64,000 nt of DNA, taken from contig NZ_LMRG01000026.1 in the NCBI RefSeq assembly GCF_001425605.1, positions 186,001 to 250,000 on the forward strand, given 5' to 3'. Below are positions 34,646 through 45,097 of this stretch, in pieces. Made by a program: the position numbers and the translations under genes. Within the stretch, counting starts at the first letter, position 1. Every line of letters starts with the position of its first letter. The DNA is from Rhizobium sp. Leaf453. Lineage in GTDB: Bacteria; Pseudomonadota; Alphaproteobacteria; Rhizobiales; Rhizobiaceae. The notes beneath the pieces were generated by a model, which ran no database searches, was not told the origin of the DNA, and worked only from the letters and a program-made list of their open reading frames with translations.

Positions 34646-37591
34646 TTACTTCGTTACAAGGCAGCTGCCTCCAGCGCTCTTGTACTGGGCGCAGAGCGCG
34701 TTGGCCGCCTCGCGGCTGCCAGCGGGAATGCGCACGCGGTAATAGGTGCCCTTGCCGGCGATTTCGGCGCGCTTGATGTCGACGCCTTTGCCACCGATGA
34801 CACTGCCGAACTTGCCGGAGAGCGTCTTGTAAGACTTCTGGGCCTCGGCTTCGGACGGCAGCGATGCGATCTGGATCACATAACTTCCGGGCGCGATCGA
34901 GGCGGTCTCGATCGGCTTTTCATCCGCCGCAGGCTGCGTCTTGTTGATATCCGATGCGAAGGTATCGACGACCTTTGTCGGCTCCTCGACAGGCTTGGCT
35001 TGCTGAACCGGTTCGGCATCCGCGACAGCCGTCGTCTTCACCGGGCGAACGGGTGCAGTTTCCTCGACGGTTGCATCGGCGGCTTCAGCCAGGGCGCTCT
35101 TTTCCTGAGCAACCGGCTTTGCTTCCGGCAAGGCCTTCGCCGTTTCTGTCTGTGGCGTGATGACCGAGGTCTTCACCGTCTTGACCTGTGGGTCGCCCTG
35201 ATTGGCAGCAACCTGCGTTTCCGGCTGTGCAACCGTTTCTTCGCGGGCAACGAGCGTGCCGTCAGGCTTGACGATCATCGTGCGCACCTTGCGCGGTGAA
35301 ACGGCAGGTGTTGCGTCCGACTGTGCGTTGTCGGCCTGCTGATCATCAGGCAGAAGCCTGTCGGCTGCGCCCTCATCATCGATCGGCGTCAAACCGGCTA
35401 TTTCATCGGAGCGGCCCTCAAGTGGAAGGGTTTCCGGCGTCAGGGTGCGCTGGACGACATCGATCGGCTCTTCGGTCGAGGAGACGAGTGCATCCTGCTG
35501 CGGTGCTGTGTCCTGTGCCCCGGCAACGCGGTCATAGACGGCCTTGTCCTGGTTGGGAACGGTCTTGCCACCCTTCTCGGCCGGCACGATCTTGACCGGC
35601 GACTTGTCGGCCAAAATGATCTTCGGATCGCCGCTGGAAAGACCCGGAGCGTTACCGCCCATGAATGCGTAGACGCCAACGCCACCGAAGATCGCCAGGC
35701 CGGCAACGGCGGCCGCCAGCAATGTCAGGCGGCGCTTCAACGGGCTACGCTGTTCATCGTATCCGTCGTTATCAGCGGCATAGCCGGAACCGACGGCGAG
35801 GCGATCCGAAGACGGATCCGTGGGTTGGCGCTGGCTGAGCGACAGGCGGAAGTCCTCCTCCATTGCCTTTTCGAACTCGTCGAAATCTTCCTCGACACGA
35901 GCGCCATTGCCGGCAGGCTGGGCAACAGCCGACTGCTGCGGGATACCGAAACCCTGGTCATCGCGAGCGTTTTGAGCCGAGTTGCGGGCGCCGCGCGACG
36001 GCGTGCCGAAAAGCTGCGCCATTTCCGCATCGATATCGAGATCATAATCTGGCTGCTGAACGACCGGGCGCTCCTGCTCGACGACAGGGAGCTGCGGCAC
36101 ATGCAGTTCTGCCATGGCCGTCAGGCTTTCTTCAGCCTCGGAGATCAGCGACGGATCGAACGGCAGAACGCCCTCCGGCTCCTGGCTGATCGCCTCCTCA
36201 AACTCGGGTGTATCGACAAACGGGGCTTGTTCCCGGGCGACGGGGACTACAGGCTCGGCAACCGGTACGACCGGAGCAGCACCAACGGTTTCCACGGGCG
36301 CAAAGGCTGTTTCCTGCGCTGCGATCTCGAACTCAGCCGGATCGATATCCAGATCGATACCGGCAAGATCGAGCTCGAATGTGTCAAGATCGAAATCAGG
36401 CTCGTTTTCGACCGCAGGCTTCAAAGCTTCCGCAGCCTCGACGACCACCGGTTCGACCGGTGTTTCGGCCGGCTGGTAGGCCGTCTCGGTCACAACAGCC
36501 AAAGGAGCAACAGCGACTGCCGCGGGCAGCGGCGTTGCAAACGCCTTCTGGGACGATGCGCCACCATTGGAGGCAACAGGCGTCGCGCGGCTGAAGGTCG
36601 GCGTGAAGGGATAGTTGATCTTGCGGGCGGGTTCCTGTGCCAGCGGAACCTTTACGGCAGCCTTAGGCGGGACAGGAAATCGTTCGATATCGGCCAGCAG
36701 GGCATCGATACCATGCGAGTCCGACGGAGAGATAACGACATCGCCGCCAGGGGCAGGCTGTGCAACGGGCAGTTCCGCCTGCGGAGCCTCGTTCACAGGG
36801 GCAACATCGACAGGAGCCGGCTCTTCGACGACGATTGCCTGCGACAGTTCTTCGGCGACAGCCGGTCCGAAATCCAGTTCCGGCTCGAAACGCTGCGGCT
36901 GCGCGGCGGAGACAATGGCTTCCGGCGCTTCGACCGGAGCCTCGTCATAACCGATGGACAACTCGAGCTCGCGTTCGAGATCGACCCCATCGAATATCAA
37001 ATCGTCCTGTGGCTCGGCCGGCCAGTCGGCGGCAGGTTCCGCCGAGATAAACTCCGGCGAATGAGCAACCGGTTCAGCCGCCACATGTTCGGCAGCATGG
37101 ATTTCCGGAGCATCAACCGGCACGAAAACCGGCTCCGGCTGAACATCGACTACTGGCGCGACTGCCTGCACCTGGGGGGCCGACACGAATGCCTCATCGG
37201 CATACTCGCCCCAAACGGGCTCGACGGTGTCGTCGAGCGCAAATTCGGGCTCGGCAGCCGGCGGCACGGAAACGACCGGCTCGGCTACACGCGGCAATTC
37301 GACGATCTGAGAGGTCGGCTGGGCGACAGCAGGCTCGACGACCGGCGCGTCATAGACATCGAACTCACGCATGAGTTCGCTTTCCAAATCAAGCATCGGC
37401 TCGACGTGTGCCGGCACCTCAAGCTCCGGCTCGCGGCTCACCAGTTCACGGTGTCTGGCCAACTCCTGAAGCTGCTGGACCGCAGGCCGATTGTCGTAGC
37501 CGACGATGCGCGCGAGTTCGGCCAACGGATCATCATCCGCCAGGATGTCGAATTCCGCAGTCTCGCCACGTACCAATTGTTTCTCTGCCAT
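34646..37591 (-). CDS. Large SPOR-domain, single-pass membrane protein
   Basis: A 981-residue bitopic protein. Residues 1 to about 615 are a cytoplasmic, Pro/Glu/Ala/Val-rich low-complexity region with short ordered motifs near the start (DPLAELARIVGYDNRPAVQ). A membrane helix follows at about 622-645 (LTLLAAAVAGLAIFGGVGVY), then a second disordered stretch and a C-terminal SPOR domain at about 902-981 (GSYVIQIASLPSEAEAQ ... YYRVRIPAG). SPOR domains bind denuded glycan strands at division sites. The ATG at 37591 gives MAEKQLVRGE. Adjacent argS (63 bp upstream) may share its promoter. The length is well above classical SPOR proteins. Confidence 0.93.
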   Translation of the reverse strand: MAEKQLVRGETAEFDILADDDPLAELARIVGYDNRPAVQQLQELARHRELVSREPELEVPAHVEPMLDLESELMREFDVYDAPVVEPAVAQPTSQIVELPRVAEPVVSVPPAAEPEFALDDTVEPVWGEYADEAFVSAPQVQAVAPVVDVQPEPVFVPVDAPEIHAAEHVAAEPVAHSPEFISAEPAADWPAEPQDDLIFDGVDLERELELSIGYDEAPVEAPEAIVSAAQPQRFEPELDFGPAVAEELSQAIVVEEPAPVDVAPVNEAPQAELPVAQPAPGGDVVISPSDSHGIDALLADIERFPVPPKAAVKVPLAQEPARKINYPFTPTFSRATPVASNGGASSQKAFATPLPAAVAVAPLAVVTETAYQPAETPVEPVVVEAAEALKPAVENEPDFDLDTFELDLAGIDLDIDPAEFEIAAQETAFAPVETVGAAPVVPVAEPVVPVAREQAPFVDTPEFEEAISQEPEGVLPFDPSLISEAEESLTAMAELHVPQLPVVEQERPVVQQPDYDLDIDAEMAQLFGTPSRGARNSAQNARDDQGFGIPQQSAVAQPAGNGARVEEDFDEFEKAMEEDFRLSLSQRQPTDPSSDRLAVGSGYAADNDGYDEQRSPLKRRLTLLAAAVAGLAIFGGVGVYAFMGGNAPGLSSGDPKIILADKSPVKIVPAEKGGKTVPNQDKAVYDRVAGAQDTAPQQDALVSSTEEPIDVVQRTLTPETLPLEGRSDEIAGLTPIDDEGAADRLLPDDQQADNAQSDATPAVSPRKVRTMIVKPDGTLVAREETVAQPETQVAANQGDPQVKTVKTSVITPQTETAKALPEAKPVAQEKSALAEAADATVEETAPVRPVKTTAVADAEPVQQAKPVEEPTKVVDTFASDINKTQPAADEKPIETASIAPGSYVIQIASLPSEAEAQKSYKTLSGKFGSVIGGKGVDIKRAEIAGKGTYYRVRIPAGSREAANALCAQYKSAGGSCLVTK

Positions 37592-37654
37592 ACGCTCCAC
37601 TCACAACTTACTAGCCAGTCACTGCCAGTTCATTGTGGGGAAATGTTGACAATA

Positions 37655-39424
37655 CTATCGCATCTCATCCGGCGCTGCGGTGCCTGTAATGGACAGGCCC
37701 GATTTCAGTACCGAGGCGACAGCATGCACAAGTCCTAACCTGGCGATGGTCAATTCTCTATTTTTATCGTTAACAAAACGTAATTCAGGAGCATCTTTAC
37801 CTTTATTCCAGTGCGCATGGAAGGCGCTGGCAAGATCATAGAGGTAAAACGCGATCCTGTGAGGCTCCTGGGACTGTGCCGCAGCCTCCACGATGCGCGG
37901 ATATTCTGCGAGCTTGGCGATCAGCTGCAACTCATTCGAATCAACGATGTTCCCGGCGATCGCACCAGCCAGATCGATCGTTTCGAAGTCCACGCCCGGA
38001 AAGGCTTCCCTCGCCTGACGGAACACAGACATGCAGCGCGCATGGGCGTATTGCACATAGAAGACCGGATTGTCCTTCGACTGTTCTGTCACCTTAGCGA
38101 AATCGAAGTCGAGCGGCTCGGAATTCTTCCGATAGATCATCATGAACCGGACGGAATCACGACCGACCTCCTCGACTACGTCACGCAGGGTGACGAAATC
38201 GCCGGAGCGCTTGGACATCTTCACCGGTTCGCCATCGCGGTAAAGCTTGACGAGTTGGCAGAGCAGCACCGTCAGCTTCGACGCACCACCGGACACCGCG
38301 CGCGCAACGGCCTCCAGGCGCTTGACGTAACCGCCGTGATCAGCGCCGAGCACATAGATCATCTCGTTGAAGCCGCGATCGAACTTGTCCTTGAAGTAGG
38401 CAACATCAGCGGCAAAGTAAGTATACGACCCGTCCGACTTGATCAGCGGTCGGTCGATATCGTCCCCCACCTCGGTCGAGCGGAACAGCGTCTGCTCGCG
38501 ATCCTCCCAGTCCTCCGGCAACTGCCCCTTCGGCGGCGGCAAAGCCCCCTTGTAGACGTGGCCCTTGAAAGTCAGGTCGTTGATGGCGTTGCGAATCCGC
38601 CCGGCACCATCTGCATGCAATGTGCGTTCGGAGAAGAACACGTCATGATGAACGTTGAGGGCTGCCAGATCCTCGCGGATCATTACCATCATCGCGTCAA
38701 TGGTGCGGTCCTTGACGAGCGGCATCCACTTGTCTTCCGGCATGATCCGCAGGCTGGTGCCGAATTCGTCCGCCAAGGCCTTGCCGACCGGAACGAGATA
38801 GTCGCCAGGATAAAGTCCGGACGGGATTTCACCGATCTTTTCGCCCAGCGCCTCGCGATACCGTAGGAAGGCGGAACGAGCCAGCGTATCGATCTGCGAG
38901 CCCGCATCGTTGATGTAGTATTCCTTGGTCACCTCGTAACCGGCAAAACCCAGAAGATTGGCCAGCGTGTCGCCGACCACGGCGCCACGGCAATGGCCGA
39001 CATGCATCGGGCCGGTCGGGTTGGCCGAGACATATTCGACATTCACTTTGCGGCCCGCGCCGACGGCGCTCTTGCCGTAATTGATGCCGTCGCCCACCAT
39101 TACCGCCAGCAGCTTCTGCCAATATGCGACCGAGAGCTTGACGTTGATGAAGCCGGGACCGGCCACCGAGACAGCAGCCACTTCCGGTTCCTGCTGCAAC
39201 TTTTCGACGATCTGCTCTGCCAAAGCGCGAGGATTGGTGCCGAGCGGTTTTGCCAATACCATGGCGGCATTGGTCGCAACGTCACCATGGCTTGCATCAC
39301 GCGGTGATTCCACGCTGATTCTGCCGAATTCCACGGAGGATCGGTTTTCACGCACGATATCAAGTGTTTCGAGGACGTTTTTAATTCTTGATTCGAAGTC
39401 TGTGAAAATGTTCATTGCATCCAT
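37655..39424 (-). CDS. argS: Arginyl-tRNA synthetase
   Basis: A class I synthetase of about 589 residues. It has the ArgS-specific N-terminal Add-1 domain, the HIGH motif in [19 protein letters not shown], the KMSKS-like VKMSKRSGD, and a C-terminal anticodon-binding helical bundle with the DALR-type end ([17 protein letters not shown]). Start at 39424 is supported by an AGG site; the ATG at 39415 (MNIFTDFE) matches homologue N-termini equally well. Located between dgt and the SPOR gene on the same strand. Confidence 0.97.
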   Translation of the reverse strand: MDAMNIFTDFESRIKNVLETLDIVRENRSSVEFGRISVESPRDASHGDVATNAAMVLAKPLGTNPRALAEQIVEKLQQEPEVAAVSVAGPGFINVKLSVAYWQKLLAVMVGDGINYGKSAVGAGRKVNVEYVSANPTGPMHVGHCRGAVVGDTLANLLGFAGYEVTKEYYINDAGSQIDTLARSAFLRYREALGEKIGEIPSGLYPGDYLVPVGKALADEFGTSLRIMPEDKWMPLVKDRTIDAMMVMIREDLAALNVHHDVFFSERTLHADGAGRIRNAINDLTFKGHVYKGALPPPKGQLPEDWEDREQTLFRSTEVGDDIDRPLIKSDGSYTYFAADVAYFKDKFDRGFNEMIYVLGADHGGYVKRLEAVARAVSGGASKLTVLLCQLVKLYRDGEPVKMSKRSGDFVTLRDVVEEVGRDSVRFMMIYRKNSEPLDFDFAKVTEQSKDNPVFYVQYAHARCMSVFRQAREAFPGVDFETIDLAGAIAGNIVDSNELQLIAKLAEYPRIVEAAAQSQEPHRIAFYLYDLASAFHAHWNKGKDAPELRFVNDKNRELTIARLGLVHAVASVLKSGLSITGTAAPDEMR

Positions 39425-39521
39425 CCGGCCTGCTCGGCCCGAATAGGCGCGAGACCGCGTTAATTTCCCGAGATCGAGGCAGCCCGAAATAGCTCGAATT
39501 GCCCCTCAACCGGCGCGGTGA

Positions 39522-40739
39522 CTACCGCAAATCAGGGGTATGGTCAAACAATCGCCTGTGCACGGCGATCGCATAGGTATCGGTCATCCCGGCCAAATAG
39601 TCGCCGACATGGCGGGCCTTTGCGGGTTCTGCCATCCCGGCAATCTGGTCGATCCAGTAGTGCTTCTGCATCTCGCGCGGATCGGCCATGAAGGCCTTGT
39701 AGAGATCGGTGACGATCAGCGCCGCATTGGCGCGCACGCGCATCACTTCCGGATGGCGATAGATGCGCGTCATCAGCATCTTCTTGATCTGCTGGTCGGT
39801 TTCGAACATCGCTGCCGAAAAGCCTGCCATCACCCTGCCTGCGGCCCGCACGTCGGCGGCACTCTGCGGATTGACTTCACGCAGGTTCCTCTGGGCGACG
39901 GTGATGACATCCTCGACCATGGCCGTGATCTGGCGGCGCATGATTTCATGGGTGAAGCGATTGGCCTCCAGTCCCGGATAGCGATCACGGACCTCGCGCA
40001 TCAGCCCGGCCAGGAACGGAATGTCCTCCAGCATCTCGAATTTGAGGTAGCCGGAGCGCAGACCGTCGTCGATGTCATGCGTGTTGTAGGCGATATCGTC
40101 CGCGATCGCCGCCACCTGCGCTTCGAGGCTGGCAAAACTCGACAATTCCAGATCGTGCAACTCGCAATAGTCGAGAATGGGCTGCGGAACCGGACCACGA
40201 GTCCCCTCGCCGTTCGGCGCCACCAATGGCCCGTTGTGCTTGACCAGACCTTCCAGGCTCTCCCAGGTCAGGTTGAGCCCATCGAACTCGGCATAGCGGC
40301 GTTCCAGCTTGGTGACGATGCGTAGCGACTGGGCATTGTGATCGAATCCGCCATAGGGTTTCAGCATCTCGTGCAGCGCGTCTTCGCCGGTATGGCCGAA
40401 AGGTGTGTGGCCGAAATCGTGGACCAGCGCCACGCCCTCTGCGAGATCCTCGTCAAGTCGCATGGCTCGGGCCAGCGCGCGGGCGATCTGCGCCACTTCG
40501 ATCGTGTGGGTCAGGCGCGTGCGGTAATGGTCCCCGTCGGCGGCGATGAAGACCTGGGTCTTGTGCTTCAGCCGACGAAAGGCGGTGGTGTGGACAATGC
40601 GGTCGCGGTCGCGCTGGAAATCGGAGCGTGTCGGACTGCTGGTTTCCGGATAAAGCCGTCCCCGGCTCGCCCACGGATCAGAGGCGAAAATCGCGCGTTC
40701 ACCGGAACCGAAACCAAGCGCATGTCTGTCCAATGTCAT
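39522..40739 (-). CDS. dgt: Deoxyguanosinetriphosphate triphosphohydrolase-like protein
   Basis: A 405-residue HD-domain dNTP triphosphohydrolase that releases triphosphate from dGTP or other dNTPs. The metal site reads [17 protein letters not shown] (His) with [15 protein letters not shown] (HD pair), and the later Asp is in [16 protein letters not shown]. The open frame extends to 40988, but family N-termini begin near the ATG at 40739 ([11 protein letters not shown]). Divergent from erpA across 209 bp; likely cotranscribed with argS (97-bp gap). Confidence 0.93.
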   Translation of the reverse strand: MTLDRHALGFGSGERAIFASDPWASRGRLYPETSSPTRSDFQRDRDRIVHTTAFRRLKHKTQVFIAADGDHYRTRLTHTIEVAQIARALARAMRLDEDLAEGVALVHDFGHTPFGHTGEDALHEMLKPYGGFDHNAQSLRIVTKLERRYAEFDGLNLTWESLEGLVKHNGPLVAPNGEGTRGPVPQPILDYCELHDLELSSFASLEAQVAAIADDIAYNTHDIDDGLRSGYLKFEMLEDIPFLAGLMREVRDRYPGLEANRFTHEIMRRQITAMVEDVITVAQRNLREVNPQSAADVRAAGRVMAGFSAAMFETDQQIKKMLMTRIYRHPEVMRVRANAALIVTDLYKAFMADPREMQKHYWIDQIAGMAEPAKARHVGDYLAGMTDTYAIAVHRRLFDHTPDLR

Positions 40740-40948
40740 TTCCCACTTTGCATCCCATTGACGCGGTCTTAAAGCCTTCATACCTATAGTGTGCGTTGCA
40801 GGAAAGCACCGAGTGGAAATCGCTCGTATCCTTGAACAAAAACAAGGATTTGCCGCGCAACTGACCGGGCTCCCGTACAAGCGACGAGACGCGCCGGACG
40901 ATGGAAACAGCGAATCTCTCCGGATCTTGACCCCGGCAGGAGGTAAAC

Positions 40949-41281
40949 ATGACGACAGAAACTGTAACTCTCTCCGACTCGGCAGCAAAACGCATCGCCG
41001 TGATCCTCAAATCCGACGCCGAGAAAAAGGCCATGCGCGTCTCCGTCGAAGGCGGCGGATGTTCGGGCTTCTCCTACAAGTTCGATCTGGTGGACGATGC
41101 TGACGACGATGACCTGGTCCTTGAAAAAGGCGAAGCGAAGGTGCTGATCGACAGCATGTCGCTGGTCTACATGAGCGGTTCGGAAATCGACTTTGTCGAC
41201 AACCTGCTCGGCCAGTCCTTCCAGATCAAAAACCCGAACGCAGTCGCAAGCTGTGGTTGCGGCACCAGTTTCTCGATCTGA
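40949..41281 (+). CDS. erpA: Iron-sulfur cluster insertion protein, ErpA/IscA family
   Basis: A 110-residue A-type carrier that delivers [Fe-S] clusters. The three invariant cysteines are in GGGCSGF and SCGCG near the C-terminus. The start has a near-perfect ribosome site AGGAGGT 5 nt before ATG, the exact kind of sequence the anti-SD sRNAs of this window could pair with. No isc or suf genes adjoin, which favours the ErpA assignment over IscA or SufA, but the type is not certain. Confidence 0.93.
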   Translation: MTTETVTLSDSAAKRIAVILKSDAEKKAMRVSVEGGGCSGFSYKFDLVDDADDDDLVLEKGEAKVLIDSMSLVYMSGSEIDFVDNLLGQSFQIKNPNAVASCGCGTSFSI

Positions 41282-41303
41282 TCATCAGCCGGTCGTCCAT
41301 CCG

Positions 41304-42761
41304 TTAAAGATACGGCGACCCCAGCCAGAAGACCTTGTTGAGCAGGCGCGTGGCAAACGGTTTGGCACGCAGGTCCGGCAGCGTGACCGGTTGCGCCTCG
41401 CTCAGAACGGACTGGATCCGGTGCCCGAGGCTTCCGGCAAAGCTGGTATCGAGCACTTCCAGATCAATCTCGAAATTCAGCCGCAGCGAACGCGGATCAA
41501 GGTTTGATGAGCCGACATAGGCCCAGCGGTCGTCGACCGTCATCAGCTTCGAATGGTTGAACGCGCCGGTCGAGCGCCAGATCCGGCAGCCGCCTTTCAA
41601 TATCTGATCGAACTGGGCGGTCATCGCCCGGTCCACGAGGACAAGATTGTTTACGGCCGGCACGACGACATCGACCTCGACGCCCCGCAGCGCCGCCGTC
41701 ACAAGCGCGCTGATCAGTTCCCTGTCCGGCAGGAAATAGGGCGACATGATCCTGATGTTCTGCCGCGCGATCGAGAAGGCGCCCATCATCATCTTGTGAT
41801 TGGATTCGTTGGCCCGGTCCGGGCCAGACGGGACGGCGCGCATCAGCATGGCCGCATCCGCCTGCGGCGCGGGTGAAATCAGCCAGGCATCCCCCTCCAA
41901 CACCTCGCGGCTTGCAAACTGCCAGTCTTCCGAAGCAACTTGGAAGAGGTCGGCGACGACAGGGCCGGACACGCGAAAATGCGTATCGCGCGCCTGCGCC
42001 TCGCCGGCAAACTCCTGGGTGAAGCCGGAGCGGATGTTCATGCCGCCGGTGAAGGCTACAGAACCATCGACGACTAGAATCTTCCGGTGTGTGCGAAGAT
42101 TTGCATAGGGCAACCGAAGCCCCATGATAATGTTGCCATTGAACACCTTGACCGTCACGCCACCCGCCTGCAAATGGCCGACAATGCTCGGAACGGAATA
42201 TCGAGCACCAACGGCATCGATCAGCACACGAACCTCGACACCGCGTTTCACTGCCGATATCAACGCATCGGCGAACCGCAGGCCGATTTCGTCACGGTCG
42301 AAGATATAGGTCTCCAGCAGGATGGAGCGGCTGGCGCCATCGATCTGCTGCAGCATCGCCGCATAGGCTGCGTCGCCCCCCTCCAGCAGGGTAATCTGGT
42401 TGCCAGTACACATGCGATGACGGCTGACACGGTCCCCAAGCAATTTCATCGCGCCGAACCGCGGCTCGAAGCGGTCGGCAATGGAAGCGATCGTGACATC
42501 GTATTTGGCCATGGCGTCAGGCCCACGCCCGCGAAACAACGAGCGCTGCTGCTCGATCGACGAACGGCGAATCCGGTTGATTCCGGCGATGGCGTAGAGA
42601 AGCGCGCCGAGCACCGGAGAAAGCACGATGATGCCGACCCAACCCAGCGCGGAACGAACCTCCTGCTTGGTCATCGTGGCATGGATGGCGGCGGGCACAC
42701 CGAGAATGACGGAAAGGACCGCCAGGATATGCGGCCAATAGGTCGTCAACAGATCAATCAT
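41304..42761 (-). CDS. cls: Cardiolipin synthase-like phospholipase D family protein
   Basis: A 485-residue inner-membrane enzyme with two N-terminal helices (ILAVLSVILGVPAAIHA and WVGIIVLSPVLGALLYA) and two HKD active-site motifs: THRKILVVDGSVAFTGGMN and NHSKLMTVDDRWAYVGSSN. It should make cardiolipin from phosphatidylglycerol, or transphosphatidylate a related lipid. The ATG at 42761 gives a family-like N-terminus; the 27-codon extension to 42842 has no support. Divergent from xthA; converges on erpA. Confidence 0.93.
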   Translation of the reverse strand: MIDLLTTYWPHILAVLSVILGVPAAIHATMTKQEVRSALGWVGIIVLSPVLGALLYAIAGINRIRRSSIEQQRSLFRGRGPDAMAKYDVTIASIADRFEPRFGAMKLLGDRVSRHRMCTGNQITLLEGGDAAYAAMLQQIDGASRSILLETYIFDRDEIGLRFADALISAVKRGVEVRVLIDAVGARYSVPSIVGHLQAGGVTVKVFNGNIIMGLRLPYANLRTHRKILVVDGSVAFTGGMNIRSGFTQEFAGEAQARDTHFRVSGPVVADLFQVASEDWQFASREVLEGDAWLISPAPQADAAMLMRAVPSGPDRANESNHKMMMGAFSIARQNIRIMSPYFLPDRELISALVTAALRGVEVDVVVPAVNNLVLVDRAMTAQFDQILKGGCRIWRSTGAFNHSKLMTVDDRWAYVGSSNLDPRSLRLNFEIDLEVLDTSFAGSLGHRIQSVLSEAQPVTLPDLRAKPFATRLLNKVFWLGSPYL

Positions 42762-42905
42762 GCCGCGACTATAACGGGACGCTCTCAGGAAGCAATTCAG
42801 CGCGGGATCATCGTTCGCTTTGCACAGCTTCCGGTTTGTCAAAGAAATCGCGCGGCGCTACAACAGCACAAAAGCTGCCGCCATATCTCGAAGGATTGCC
42901 CCGCC

Positions 42906-43694
42906 ATGAACATCGTCACCTGGAACATCAACGGCGTCAGGGCTCGGATAGAGGTTTTGACGGCATGGCTGAAGGAATCACAGCCGGATATCGTCTGCCT
43001 GCAGGAGATCAAGACGGTCGATGAAGGCTTCCCGCGTGGCGAGATCGAAGCACTCGGCTATCATGTCGAGACGCATGGCCAGAAAGGCTTCAACGGCGTC
43101 GCCATCCTGTCGAAGATCAAGCCGGACGAGATCAATCGCGGGCTGCCGGGCGATGATACGGACGAACAGTCGCGGTTCATGGAAGGCGTGTTCTCCGTTG
43201 ACGGCGGTGTCATCCGCGTCTGCTCGATCTACCTGCCGAACGGCAACCCGGTCGAGACGGAGAAATTTCCCTACAAGCTCTCCTGGATGGACCGCCTCAA
43301 CGCCTTCGCAGCCAGCCGGCTTGCGCTGGAGGAGCCCCTTATCCTCGCCGGCGATTACAACGTGATCCCGGAGCCGCATGATTGCTGGGACGTCAAGGTC
43401 TGGCAGAATGATGCACTCTATCAGCCGCGCTCACGCCAATCCTTCCGCCAACTGGAAAACCTCGGTTTCACCGATGCCGTTCGCTCAACGACCGACACGA
43501 CGCCACTTTACACATTCTGGGATTATCAGGCCGGATGCTGGCCCAAGAATTTCGGCATTCGCATCGATCACCTGATGCTGTCGCCGGAGGCTGCCGATCG
43601 CCTCGTCTCGACCGATGTCGAGAAACATGTCCGTGCTTGGGAAAAGCCATCCGATCATGTGCCGGTGGCGGCAAAGTTCAGCTTTGCGGCATAA
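42906..43694 (+). CDS. xthA: Exodeoxyribonuclease III / AP endonuclease
   Basis: A 262-residue EEP-family nuclease of base excision repair that cleaves 5' to abasic sites. Motifs: N-terminal MNIVTWNINGVRARIEVL, the catalytic Glu in VCLQEIKTVD, AGDYNVIPEPHDCWD, and the His/Asp pair in GIRIDHLMLSPEA and PSDHVPVAAKF. An open frame extends upstream antisense to cls but is not real; the ATG at 42906 has AAGGA 10 nt upstream. Converges on exoR with 15 bp between stops. Confidence 0.95.
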   Translation: MNIVTWNINGVRARIEVLTAWLKESQPDIVCLQEIKTVDEGFPRGEIEALGYHVETHGQKGFNGVAILSKIKPDEINRGLPGDDTDEQSRFMEGVFSVDGGVIRVCSIYLPNGNPVETEKFPYKLSWMDRLNAFAASRLALEEPLILAGDYNVIPEPHDCWDVKVWQNDALYQPRSRQSFRQLENLGFTDAVRSTTDTTPLYTFWDYQAGCWPKNFGIRIDHLMLSPEAADRLVSTDVEKHVRAWEKPSDHVPVAAKFSFAA

Positions 43695-43709
43695 GGCGCA
43701 GACAGACGA

Positions 43710-44507
43710 TCAATCGCTGTCGAGGTGGATGTTCTGGGACATGGCGACAGCCGCCCGGCGATCCTCTTCGGTGGCCAGCGAGAAGGCCTGCTCCTGCAAA
43801 GATTGCAGCCAAGGCTTGTCCTTGGGCGTACACTGGTCGAGTGCCGCCGTCATGTAGGCCAGTCCGCGGGCCGTCTGACCTTCCTGGAAGATGACATTGC
43901 CGAATACGCCCATGGCGCCGGCATGGCCGTTCTTGCGGGCACGATTGAGCCACTTCTTCGCCTGCTGGACATTGATGCTGCCGCCGTCGCCGGAGAGCAG
44001 CATCTTGGCGAGCTGAAACTGTGCTTCGGCCACACCGAATGTCGAGGCTGCCTGGAAATAAAGCTGGCGGGCCTGGCTCATGTCGCGTTTGACCGGGCTG
44101 TCTGGAATGCCGCGGCGATAGTAGCCGGCCAGCGAGATCAGCGCATTAACGAAATATCCGGTGTCTTCCGAACCCGGCTCGACACCCTTCTCGGCGATTT
44201 CGCTGTAAATCTTGAAAGCTTCGAGATCGTTCTCGGCAACACCATCGCCGTAGGCATACATGTTGGCCAGCGCCCAGCGCGAACCCGTGTGGCCCTTTTC
44301 GGCGGCGTAACGATAGGCTTCGACGGCCTCATCCTTGCGCCCGTTCTTGTAGGCGGAAAAGCCGAACTTGAAGAGCGCGAACGGTCCGGATTCCTTCGTG
44401 ACGCCGGCGTCCGGATCGAACGCATGGGCCGTACGTGGCTGCGCGGAAAGCGCGAGCGCAAAACTCAATACAAGAAACGTCAACGACCGGTAACCGCGTA
44501 TCAGCAT
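43710..44507 (-). CDS. exoR: ExoR, periplasmic Sel1-repeat inhibitor of ExoS-ChvI
   Basis: A 265-residue exported protein. The signal peptide (SLTFLVLSFALALSAQPRTAHA) is followed by FDPDAGVTKESGPFALFKFGFSAYK and a run of Sel1/TPR-like repeats (AEKGHTGSRWALANMYAYGDGV, AQFQLAKMLLSGDGG, GHAGAMGVFGNVIFQEGQTARG). This sequence is close to rhizobial ExoR, which binds the sensor kinase ExoS (ChvG) and represses succinoglycan production while allowing flagellation; proteolysis under acid relieves it. No exoS or chvI is in the window. Upstream 590 bp are non-coding. Confidence 0.93.
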   Translation of the reverse strand: MLIRGYRSLTFLVLSFALALSAQPRTAHAFDPDAGVTKESGPFALFKFGFSAYKNGRKDEAVEAYRYAAEKGHTGSRWALANMYAYGDGVAENDLEAFKIYSEIAEKGVEPGSEDTGYFVNALISLAGYYRRGIPDSPVKRDMSQARQLYFQAASTFGVAEAQFQLAKMLLSGDGGSINVQQAKKWLNRARKNGHAGAMGVFGNVIFQEGQTARGLAYMTAALDQCTPKDKPWLQSLQEQAFSLATEEDRRAAVAMSQNIHLDSD

Positions 44508-45049
44508 GATAGTCTATATCTTCCGTTCAACCCCAAGAGCCGGTCGGTGCCATTGCCAATGGAAACTCTGCCTTGCGCATTCCTCATGCCGACAGTTCCC
44601 CGACCGTAGTCAGCTTTTTCGGCAAGAGTGCGGCCCGCCCCGGGCCACCCAATCCAATCCGCACCGAAACGACCCGCCGAACAGCTCGAGAGCTATTCCG
44701 AAGCCGCGTAACGTCACGGTAAACATGGATTTTTTCGAAAACGCGATTACTCATCTCACTCCAAACACCGCATGCTCAAAACTTATCTGCAGGTTTGTCA
44801 AGCGCATCGGTGCTCCTAGTTTGTGGCGGGAAATAGACACAATTCCCCACCACCCCGCAGTTCGAAACTATAGAAAGAATGTGTTGCTGAATCGTCACAA
44901 AACGTGACATCGCAAAAGCAAAAATAGGGTGGGGAGATACTGGGAATTTCGAGATCGCCTCGCAACGATATCGTCACAAGATCTGCGCAGATGCGTAAGC
45001 CGTGACTCACGTTGGGTTTGCGAGCATACTGCCATCCGTGAAAGCACAA
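44508..45049. other. Gene-free region between exoR and the FadL-like gene
   Basis: No credible coding frame. It must hold the exoR promoter near its left end. One inverted repeat, GTCAC/GTGAC with AAAAC spacer, lies at 44894-44908, and the remainder is of mixed composition. The right end is the terminator of the FadL-like gene. Confidence 0.5.
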
Positions 45050-45079
45050 AAAAGGCCCGATGCGAACACCGGGCCTTTT
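45050..45079 (-). terminator. Rho-independent terminator of the FadL-like gene
   Basis: AAAAGGCCCG and CGGGCCTTTT form a perfect 10-bp stem with a 10-nt loop, 18 nt after the stop codon read on the minus strand. The A run on the other side makes it usable in both directions. Confidence 0.9.
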
Positions 45080-45097
45080 CTTGAATGCTTGGATCGA

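Noticed and set aside
35825-37738. 637-codon open frame on the plus strand
   Set aside because: Antisense to the SPOR protein gene; its Arg/Leu/Gly-rich translation mirrors the Pro/Glu/Ala coding of the true strand and has no domain.
44506-44907. 133-codon plus-strand frame between exoR and the porin gene
   Set aside because: No ribosome site and no recognisable family; it starts inside the exoR start region on the opposite strand.
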